Below are positions 7,977-14,128 of a stretch of 20,207 bases of DNA, one piece after another. Position numbers and translations under genes: made by a program. The notes below the pieces were generated by a model that searched no databases, was not told where the DNA came from, and saw nothing but the letters and a program-made list of their open reading frames with translations. Source of the stretch: a virus; the IMG/VR virus record IMGVR_UViG_3300030098_006123, positions 1 to 20,207 of that record; one strand, given 5' to 3'. Each line of letters starts with the position of its first letter. Position 1 is the first letter of the stretch.

Positions 7977-9093
7977 TTAGTGCCTCTTTTATTACATTGC
8001 CAATCTCCCTATGGGAATATTTCATAGCTCGTTCCAGACCGTGAGTTTTCATGTCTGTTCTGTCAGACTCGTACATGTCTCTCATGGCTTTTCTAAGTTT
8101 TTGTATATCAATAGACGCCCACTCTTCCTTACCTGTGAAGATATCAGATAGTGTATCTAATGCTCCTGTGACGGGTTCTAATCTTGCATCCACCAAAACA
8201 CCGCCCGCTCCTATGTTGGCGCTTTTCCGCAAAAAATCGGCCATACCGCCAGTATTAGTGCATATAGGAGTGTTTCCAAACCCCATCGCGTCAAACGCAG
8301 GGATGCACCATGCTTCCCCATGACTTGGCATAACAAAACAGTCACAAGACTGATGAACCCTTTCTATATCTTTTTCGGACAAATAGTCAGTTATTATAAA
8401 ATCCTCTTTGTAGTCATTGGAAGATGGGTACAGTTTTAACCCTTGTTTAATTTCGTTACAAAGACTCTGAACTTGTTCGGCGCATTGGTCTGCGCTTAGA
8501 CCAGCCTTGTTTGTCTTTATTAAAATTGAAACCGGTTCATTTCTCTCAAACTCTAAATGAAAAGCCGTAACAAAAGCTCTTAAGTTTTTCCTCTTGTTGA
8601 ATTCGCCAACCGTATAAAATATAAAGTTGTCGTCTGGTATTGGAAGGTCAAGCTTTTTATGTCTCTGCGTAAATTTCTCAAAGTCTGTCGCGTGCGGAAT
8701 CACCTTTATAGGCACTGTGATCCCGCTATTAACAGAAGCTTCAACCATTTGATTATTGATAACCCAAGCCTCGTCCATCAGGTTTATTTTTCTAGGCCAA
8801 GTTGAATATTTGAAATTACTTGTTTCGGTAGCATACAAGGCTATGTTCTTTTTGAACTTTGGGTGAAAATCCATTAAGTGAGGAAGAACATGCTGTATGC
8901 AAACATCGCACCCGGAAGATTCCTGATTTTCTAACTCCAACAGTCTTCGAGGAAGTTCCGGCTGTCTGTCGTTAAGTTTTACGGCTCTAGGCACAACCTC
9001 GATGCCAGCGGCATCCATAGACAGTATGTAGTCTATAGCGGCTCTTCCCCAGCCCGTACCTTCTCTATAATGACCTATGTATAAAACCTTCAT
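7969..9093 (-). CDS. GT4-like glycosyltransferase
   Basis: A 374-residue GT-B protein starting MKVLYIGHYREGTGWGRA, with the Gly-rich loop usual after the first strand. VIPHATDFEKF (131-141) and YTVGEFNKRKNL (160-171) open the donor domain, and MPSHGEAWCIPAFDAMGFG (255-273) is the GT4 donor motif. The conserved E-x7-E is E260-x7-D268, a conservative change. I use the ATG at 9093 because it forms an ATGA overlap with the stop of the upstream transferase; a start at 9123 would add ten unlike residues. It is the second of three consecutive GT4-like genes. A cytoplasmic mannosyl- or glucosyltransferase type activity is plausible but not shown. Confidence 0.9.
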   Translation of the reverse strand: MKVLYIGHYREGTGWGRAAIDYILSMDAAGIEVVPRAVKLNDRQPELPRRLLELENQESSGCDVCIQHVLPHLMDFHPKFKKNIALYATETSNFKYSTWPRKINLMDEAWVINNQMVEASVNSGITVPIKVIPHATDFEKFTQRHKKLDLPIPDDNFIFYTVGEFNKRKNLRAFVTAFHLEFERNEPVSILIKTNKAGLSADQCAEQVQSLCNEIKQGLKLYPSSNDYKEDFIITDYLSEKDIERVHQSCDCFVMPSHGEAWCIPAFDAMGFGNTPICTNTGGMADFLRKSANIGAGGVLVDARLEPVTGALDTLSDIFTGKEEWASIDIQKLRKAMRDMYESDRTDMKTHGLERAMKYSHREIGNVIKEALNA

Positions 9094-10727
9094 CTTACAA
9101 TTTCCACCCTTGTTTTTTCCCATTCATTTCTTCTAGCACAAAGACCAGCCATCATATTGAAAGCCTCTTCAATTGTAAATTTTTGATAGTCCGGTTTTAC
9201 AAAAGCATAAGAATCTTCGTTCAGATACATTTCTCCAGTTCCTTGGATGTGTATACCCCAGTTAAGATCTCTCATTAATCTAGATTCAAAATAAGAGTTC
9301 AATCGTTCTGGTTCGCCAAGGACGTTGACTATGAGCCACTGGGCTAATTGTCTAGTGTCAAGATGTTCGGGAACGTCTCTAGGAAACTTATGTATTCTTG
9401 GTGGTGATAGCCATGTTTCTTCACGAGGTCTAATTTCTACAGAGTCAAAATAATCAGACCACATCTTGGCGGTCGCATCCCACTGGTAGTGCTTTTCAAA
9501 AGCAGACCTTGTTTGCTTGCTTTTTTCTTTTCGTTCTTCTTCAGACAAATTGAAAAAATCATATATAACCTTGGCGGCTGCATCGTTATTTGGAACTGCT
9601 CTATTGCAGCCGGTTTCTAGTTCGTTATATAGGGCTTGGGGTTTGATTGGGTAGCCCTCAAGCTTTCTCACTACGCTACTCATTGCCGAGTAATCTACGC
9701 TAGCAACAGGTACTCCACAGGCGGCGGCTTCAACCTGCGGCATCCCAAAACCCTCACTGTTTGCATACTGTATATACAAATCAAAGGTATTAAATATTTC
9801 AGATAGAAAATCATATTCAACACCATTTTGTACGTTGGATAGGCCAGCAGACTTTCCTCCGCAGCGAGGGCATTTTGTTTTGGCGTCACAAAAATACATA
9901 GGAAAGGCGTAATTGCATTGTGGGCAAGAATATGTCACTAGGATTTTGCTTGATAGCCCGTAACGATTTATCAGCTTAGGCAGATCCCATCCCAAATCTG
10001 GATAACTAGTATGACAATACAAAAACACGTCGTTCTTGTCGTACATATCTAAGAATTTTCTAAAGGCTTCAAACAGGTCTGGGAACAGCTTTCTTCTTTG
10101 ATTGCGCATCACTGTTCCAAGTATAAGAGTGTCTGCGTCGAACCCCATTCTTTCTTTATGGGCTTGCTTGTCTTCAACTGGACTATAGATAGCGTGAGCA
10201 GAAGGAGATGCAGTGCCTAAGTAATTGACCTTGCCATTGGACTCATTCTTTAATACCGAACCTCCCCAGTCCGAATAACTAAAAACGGCATCTGCATTAG
10301 AATACGTAGCTATCCACTGTTCGTTTTGTGGTGAGGCGTCTACGGTTGGCATTATAACCCAATTGAACAACCGTCTAAAAGGAGACCTTTCTTGGTAATC
10401 TATCATCCAGAAATCTCTTATGTCACAAACGAAATCTGGCTGAAAATCCAAAAGAACGTTTTCAAATCTCCATTCTCCAAACTGATTGGTTGGAACTGAA
10501 GCGTATTCTTGGTTGCCTGCTAAATCACTATCATGAGGCTGGTTGGGGTAGAATTTCCACAGAATGTCATTATTGCGAGGGTCGCCATCTTTTCCATAGC
10601 TAGCAAATTCAGCAATTTCATATTTTCCAGAAGCATGTAGCCTGCTTAAAACCTCTCTGGCGTATGTTGCATAGCCAGTGTTTAAGTAGGTAGCCTCTGA
10701 GCAGAATAGAACTCTCTTTTTTCTCAT
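9090..10727 (-). CDS. Large GT4-like glycosyltransferase with inserted zinc ribbon
   Basis: A 545-residue protein, longer than a normal GT4 (about 350-400). The N-terminal domain begins RVLFCSEATYLNTGYATYARE. The donor domain starts near residue 200 (LGTVMRNQRRKLFPDLFEAF) and has NSEGFGMPQVEAAACGVPVA (323-342) with an intact E-x7-E. Between these, residues 268-289 carry CPQC and CPRC (Cys268, 271, 286, 289, with Cys280 between), a zinc-ribbon-like insertion. About 110 extra C-terminal residues (from 435) follow the GT fold and match nothing I recognise. Its start overlaps the sigma factor stop as ATGA, so it is the first sugar gene after the transcription factor. The enzyme class is firm; the role of the zinc ribbon and tail is unknown. 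Confidence 0.9.
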   Translation of the reverse strand: MRKKRVLFCSEATYLNTGYATYAREVLSRLHASGKYEIAEFASYGKDGDPRNNDILWKFYPNQPHDSDLAGNQEYASVPTNQFGEWRFENVLLDFQPDFVCDIRDFWMIDYQERSPFRRLFNWVIMPTVDASPQNEQWIATYSNADAVFSYSDWGGSVLKNESNGKVNYLGTASPSAHAIYSPVEDKQAHKERMGFDADTLILGTVMRNQRRKLFPDLFEAFRKFLDMYDKNDVFLYCHTSYPDLGWDLPKLINRYGLSSKILVTYSCPQCNYAFPMYFCDAKTKCPRCGGKSAGLSNVQNGVEYDFLSEIFNTFDLYIQYANSEGFGMPQVEAAACGVPVASVDYSAMSSVVRKLEGYPIKPQALYNELETGCNRAVPNNDAAAKVIYDFFNLSEEERKEKSKQTRSAFEKHYQWDATAKMWSDYFDSVEIRPREETWLSPPRIHKFPRDVPEHLDTRQLAQWLIVNVLGEPERLNSYFESRLMRDLNWGIHIQGTGEMYLNEDSYAFVKPDYQKFTIEEAFNMMAGLCARRNEWEKTRVEIVR

Positions 10728-11239
10728 TTGTTATGTTCTTCAAGCTTATTAATTATATCTGTAATTTTATTCTTTAAGGCGTTTCTAGTGCAAGACAGTA
10801 TCTCGCATATCTCAGAGTTAGTGTAGTTTTCCATCTTCTTGGTTATTATGAACAATTCCTGCTCATTCAGTTTAGTCAGATAGCTTGCAATATTATCTTT
10901 GTCAAGATAGTGTCTGCCATTTAATGAGCTATTAAGTGCTTTTGTATCAAACACAACCTTGTTCTTTTTACTATGTTTTTTTACAAAGCTGGATATTGCA
11001 TTTTTTATACACACCGTTGCGTACACTGGAAACTTAGACTTTTTAGGATCATGTTTTCTTATAGATTTTAATAACCCTACTAAGCCAACCTGAATACAAT
11101 CTTCTAGTGTATAGTGTTTTGACGTGTCTTTAAAAAATAAAAGAGCTTGAGAAACTACCAGCCCGTAATTATTACGGATCAGTTGTTCTTCAAGCTCTTC
11201 TTGATTTTTTTGAGTTACTCTGTCTAATTCATCACTCAT
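10724..11239 (-). CDS. Small sigma-70-like RNA polymerase sigma factor
   Basis: A 171-residue protein with two sigma domains. Region 2 spans about residues 18-88: LIRNNYGLVVSQAL, then LEDCIQVGLVGLLKSIRKHD (45-64), the core-binding helix pattern, and FPVYATVCIKNAISSFVKK (70-88), which corresponds to the -10 recognition helix. Region 4 is a C-terminal helix-turn-helix, LNEQELFIITKKM followed by TNSEICEILSCTRNALKNKI (140-159). Regions 1.1 and 3 are absent, as in ECF-sized or phage sigma factors. It would bind host RNA polymerase and redirect it, probably to middle or late phage promoters. It overlaps the SSB stop by 8 bases and the first glycosyltransferase by 4. The target promoter motif is unknown. 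Confidence 0.87.
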   Translation of the reverse strand: MSDELDRVTQKNQEELEEQLIRNNYGLVVSQALLFFKDTSKHYTLEDCIQVGLVGLLKSIRKHDPKKSKFPVYATVCIKNAISSFVKKHSKKNKVVFDTKALNSSLNGRHYLDKDNIASYLTKLNEQELFIITKKMENYTNSEICEILSCTRNALKNKITDIINKLEEHNK

Positions 11240-11606
11240 CTTCTTGTTGAGAATTTTCTCTATCTGACGGGGGTGGGTTGAAGAGCTTGAATTCTTTAAC
11301 CCTAAAACGAGTCGAAAACTTCTGTTTGCCTTCCTTGTCTGTCCATTGATTATTCCTTGCGGAGGTTACAACATCTACAATATCTCCCTGCTTGCAATAC
11401 CTATTGATGGTAGAGGCTCCGCTATCCCAAGCTTCAAAATCAAAGTAATTTGTTGTCTTCTTCTTTTCGCCACCTTTTTCTTTGCGATACTCTGTTATTG
11501 CAAGGGTAAAGGTAACAAGCTCGGTATTTTCTAGTTTTATGAGTTTCGGGTCTCTTACAAGCCTGCCGATAAAACGACAGTAGTTGGAAATTGAGCTGGC
11601 AGACAT
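11232..11606 (-). CDS. ssb: Single-stranded DNA-binding protein
   Basis: A 124-residue SSB (using ATG 11606). An OB fold covers residues 8-110: NYCRFIGRLVRDPKL at the start, VTFTLAITEYRK (31-42), NYFDFEAWD (53-61), INRYCKQGDIVDVV (67-80), NNQWTDKEGKQKFSTRFRV (85-103). The last residues (DRENSQQEDE) form a short acidic tail, as in SSBs that recruit partner proteins, though it lacks the bacterial DDDIPF ending. The upstream ATG at 11657 is less likely because it has no ribosome site and its first residues do not fit the family; AAGGA stands 6 bases before 11606. It would coat single-stranded DNA at the fork. The gene follows the window's only intergenic gap, so it probably has its own promoter. 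Confidence 0.9.
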   Translation of the reverse strand: MSASSISNYCRFIGRLVRDPKLIKLENTELVTFTLAITEYRKEKGGEKKKTTNYFDFEAWDSGASTINRYCKQGDIVDVVTSARNNQWTDKEGKQKFSTRFRVKEFKLFNPPPSDRENSQQEDE

Positions 11607-11612
11607 CCGTGA

Positions 11613-11617
11613 TCCTT
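11613..11617 (-). promoter_or_regulatory. Ribosome binding site deciding the SSB start
   Basis: AAGGA with a 6-base spacer to the ATG at 11606. The alternative ATG at 11657 has nothing comparable, and it also falls inside the proposed promoter region. Confidence 0.7.
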
Positions 11618-11648
11618 CAGTGCAGGGTGTTGTAAAGTTCCTACATCT

Positions 11649-11677
11649 AATATACATAAAGAGTCAATGTTTTGCAA
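11649..11677 (-). promoter_or_regulatory. Candidate sigma-70 promoter for ssb and downstream genes
   Basis: The gap 11607-11677 is the only non-coding stretch of note. Read on the minus strand it has TTGCAA (4/6 to the -35 consensus), a 17-base spacer and TATATT (5/6 to the -10 consensus). Transcription would start near 11642, about 36 bases before the SSB ATG. A TTGACT inside the spacer is an alternative -35 but has no -10 at the right distance. The match is moderate and AT-rich DNA gives such matches by chance; position before SSB is the stronger argument. Confidence 0.45.
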
Positions 11678-13252
11678 TCAAATCTCAACAACTTTATCGA
11701 CTACAAAACCGTCCCTATTCTTAGAGGCATTACAAAATAATAGGACATTATTTCCCTCATATAGTATATTTTTATATTCTTTCCATGATTCGCTAAATAT
11801 TGCCACGTTATCAAGCTCTCCGGTGTTATCTTCTACTGAGAGAAAGGCCATTTCTTGGCCGGGGTTTTTACCGCCTTTTGTTGTCCATTTTCTTATGGCG
11901 TTGAGGGTTACAGCTATTTTCATCTTCCCTTTCTTGCCTTCTAGACAATCTCTACAGGTGGTGTCAGACATGCTGATGTCACTAGATTCTATCTTTGAGT
12001 ATGTTACCGCCACCCCAAGATAGTTTTCTTCTGTACCTATTACCCACCGAGGGTCGTCTTCAAGAGAGGACGGTGGGTTTTCCAAATGCAGAACCAAGTC
12101 AAGTATAACCTCTGTTCTTTTGCTGTTATGAGCCGCTCCCCCTTCCTTCTTTACAGGAGACGCTGCTTTTAGGAGGTCAAGAATGTTGTCATGGTTCTTA
12201 TAGTTTTCTTTGATCCAGACAACCTCTTTCGACGTTAGTTTTTGCCATGTATCAAAGTCGTCTAGCATTTTCAGCCTAGACAGTTTTGTGTGCGAAAACA
12301 TACCCGTGGATATCATGGCTATCGCCAAAGGGGAGTACAGTAGATCTCCTATTGAAACCAGCGTCTCGTACCAAGACATCTCGTGAATTTTTTTGCCGAT
12401 TAAATTTTCGGCTTCTGGCAAAATATCTTTGAATTTATCTATCTGTTTCTTGCCGATAGTCTTCAGATCAGAAAGTCCGAAGTGAATTTTCTCATCTATT
12501 ATACTGGTCGTCTCATTAAGGCTTTTTAATGAAGGAGGGTGTATTGAAACACCGACAGACTTTGCGTCACGTACAAGCTCTCTTATTTCTTCTTGAGGGT
12601 CTGGCTTACCATGTGCGTAATATAGGTAGTTACAGTAAAACTCCAATGGATGATGAGACTTAGCGTAAGCGCTCCAATAACCACAAATAGCGTAGCTAAC
12701 AGCATGGGACTTATTAAAAGCGTAACGAGAGGACTTCTCGATCCATGAGAATATCTCTTCTGCTGCTTCTTTAGAAACAATGGCCGCATCTATGGCACCT
12801 TGTACAAACCTCTTTTTAATCTTGGCCATCAAATCGGCTTTTTTCTTACCGATAGCCTTCCTTAAGTCATCAGCTTGCTGGAGATTGAATCCAGCTATCT
12901 TTTGGGCTATCTCCATAGACTGTTCTTGATAAACCAAAACCCCTTGTGTATTTTTAAGTATTGGCTCAAGAGAGTCGTGAATATAGACTATTTCTTCTGA
13001 CCCGTTTTTTCGGTCTACGTAATGCTGCGTCATAGACTTTCCGTCTACAATCGCCTTAAGACATCCGGGTCTAATAATAGAAACAAGAGCGGCCAAGTCT
13101 TCTATGTTTCTTGGTTTGACTCTTTTTGACCAAGCTCTACCCAAACTACTTTCTAGCTGGAAAACCCCCTTGGTTTTTCCGTCACAGATTAAGTCCCAAG
13201 CATCTTGGTTGTTGAAGTCTATTTCAATAGGATCAAAGGTGGATGTTTCCAT
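11678..13252 (-). CDS. dnaE: DNA polymerase III alpha, C-terminal part (fingers, tail, OB fold) of a split enzyme
   Basis: This 524-residue protein continues the C-family polymerase just where the upstream piece (14115-16034) stops. Residues 25-62 (KTKGVFQLES, then LAALVSIIRPG) and 90-150 (LKNTQGVLVYQEQSMEIAQ, RKAIGKKKADLM) match the fingers of DnaE; RYAFNKSHAVSYA (176-188) and HPLEFYCNYL follow. The remainder covers the helix-hairpin-helix-like region (GLSDLKTIGKKQI, 259-271) and ends in an OB fold (444-524, VTLNAIRKWTTKGGK, FLSVEDNTGELDNVAIF). The catalytic aspartates are not here. The ATG at 13252 is preferred over a TTG at 13270, since AAAAGG lies about 9 bases upstream of it; it overlaps the exonuclease gene by 20 bases. 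It should be active only in complex with the N-terminal piece. Confidence 0.92.
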   Translation of the reverse strand: METSTFDPIEIDFNNQDAWDLICDGKTKGVFQLESSLGRAWSKRVKPRNIEDLAALVSIIRPGCLKAIVDGKSMTQHYVDRKNGSEEIVYIHDSLEPILKNTQGVLVYQEQSMEIAQKIAGFNLQQADDLRKAIGKKKADLMAKIKKRFVQGAIDAAIVSKEAAEEIFSWIEKSSRYAFNKSHAVSYAICGYWSAYAKSHHPLEFYCNYLYYAHGKPDPQEEIRELVRDAKSVGVSIHPPSLKSLNETTSIIDEKIHFGLSDLKTIGKKQIDKFKDILPEAENLIGKKIHEMSWYETLVSIGDLLYSPLAIAMISTGMFSHTKLSRLKMLDDFDTWQKLTSKEVVWIKENYKNHDNILDLLKAASPVKKEGGAAHNSKRTEVILDLVLHLENPPSSLEDDPRWVIGTEENYLGVAVTYSKIESSDISMSDTTCRDCLEGKKGKMKIAVTLNAIRKWTTKGGKNPGQEMAFLSVEDNTGELDNVAIFSESWKEYKNILYEGNNVLLFCNASKNRDGFVVDKVVEI

Positions 13253-13916
13253 CTGCGAACGCCTTTTCAAATTTTACCTTGGGAGCTATACGACGATGCA
13301 GTTTCATAAACGCAATCATTAGATTTGCCGTGTCTTTAACATCTTGCATGGCATCGTGAGCGTTCTCTTTGCTCATACCCAACAGGTCTCTCATTGAATC
13401 CATGCTTAAGGATTTAATGTCTGGGTTGTTTTCCATCCACATCCAAACGGTATCCAGCATGTCAATCTTGTGGATTTTATTAAACAGAGTCTGCTTTCCG
13501 GTCTTTTTGTCAACAGGGCCATGCTGCTCGCACAACCTCTGAACGATGGGAAGATCAAACCCTATAATGTTATAACCAGCAGGTATAGGGGCAAAGTAAG
13601 GTGTCTTTTTCCAATTGTATTTGTTTACAAAGTTAGCAAACTTTTTCCATACCGTTTTGGCAGAGGGGGCTTTGGCCAGTTCTTCTCTTGTCTTGCCGTT
13701 GACAGCAAGTGCCTCGTCTTCTATTGGATCAACCCCCATCTCTATAGCCTTTTCATCATCCAGTTCTGGACGTATTAAGCTTTCAAAATAGCCTCCGGGT
13801 TGGATCGTTAGCTTTCTACCGTGTATAGCAACGGCAGCAATCTGCACTGGCTGTGTTTTGTGAGGGTTTCTTGACCCAGTTTCAAAGTCGAAAACAATTA
13901 TGTCTTTATAGTTCAT
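13233..13916 (-). CDS. dnaQ: DnaQ-like DEDDh 3'-5' exonuclease (proofreading type)
   Basis: A 227-residue exonuclease with the full DEDDh set: Asp10 and Glu12 in VFDFETG, Asp121 in GYNIIGFDLPIV, His187 and Asp192 in HDAMQD. The fold covers residues 5-205. The final 20 or so residues are basic and could contact another protein. It probably removes misinserted nucleotides for the split polymerase whose two genes flank it. No clamp-binding motif is obvious. Its start overlaps the 71-residue gene as ATGA, and its end overlaps the C-terminal polymerase gene by 20 bases. A role in host DNA degradation or RNA trimming is possible but the location favours proofreading. Confidence 0.92.
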   Translation of the reverse strand: MNYKDIIVFDFETGSRNPHKTQPVQIAAVAIHGRKLTIQPGGYFESLIRPELDDEKAIEMGVDPIEDEALAVNGKTREELAKAPSAKTVWKKFANFVNKYNWKKTPYFAPIPAGYNIIGFDLPIVQRLCEQHGPVDKKTGKQTLFNKIHKIDMLDTVWMWMENNPDIKSLSMDSMRDLLGMSKENAHDAMQDVKDTANLMIAFMKLHRRIAPKVKFEKAFADGNIHL

Positions 13917-14128
13917 CTCAATCTCTTTTTAATTTCAAAAAATTTGTCTATGGCCTTGTCCATGTCATCATACAATTCGCTGAACTTATTTTTAAAATGT
14001 TCGCAATGTACTTGATACATAGTCTTTGATAATGTTTGTCTTCTTATTGCAGAAATAGACAGTGACTTATAATCCTCATGACCGCCTCTTTCTAACTTAC
14101 CTATTATTTTTTCTCTATGAGTTGACAT
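13913..14128 (-). CDS. Hypothetical 71-residue basic protein between the polymerase halves
   Basis: I do not recognise this protein. It starts at ATG 14128 (MSTHREKIIG) and overlaps the stop of the N-terminal polymerase gene by 14 bases; the frame is open further up to 14203, but that part lies wholly inside the polymerase gene. It is rich in Lys, Arg and Glu, with no cysteine pair, signal peptide or membrane segment. The second half (about residues 40-71, HFKNKFSELYDDMDKAI and FFEIKKRLR) looks like an amphipathic helix or short coiled coil. A translated product is supported by the ATGA overlap with the exonuclease start and by absence of another use for these bases. Its position suggests a link to the polymerase complex; this is inference only. 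Confidence 0.6.
   Translation of the reverse strand: MSTHREKIIGKLERGGHEDYKSLSISAIRRQTLSKTMYQVHCEHFKNKFSELYDDMDKAIDKFFEIKKRLR

Noticed and set aside
9695-9889. Minus-strand 64-residue frame starting MTPKQNAL inside the large glycosyltransferase
   Set aside because: It is out of frame within the donor domain of a gene with strong motifs, and reads like frame-shifted GT sequence.
11607-11657. SSB starting at ATG 11657 with 17 additional residues
   Set aside because: No ribosome site precedes it, the extra residues do not resemble an SSB N-terminus, and it would fall on the candidate promoter; ATG 11606 has AAGGA at 6 bases.
11607-11677. Rho-independent terminator or riboswitch in the gap before ssb
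   Set aside because: I find no GC-rich inverted repeat followed by a T run and no structured element; the gap is also too short for most riboswitch classes.
12583-12789. Minus-strand 68-residue frame with a hydrophobic stretch, possibly a small membrane protein
   Set aside because: It is nested in another frame of the fingers-encoding part of the polymerase, with no separate ribosome site; hydrophobicity follows from the shifted codons.
13233-14128. A sequencing frameshift or a programmed frameshift explaining the two polymerase pieces
   Set aside because: Nearly 0.9 kb with a complete, motif-intact exonuclease gene and a small gene separate the pieces, so a single indel or ribosomal slip cannot join them.
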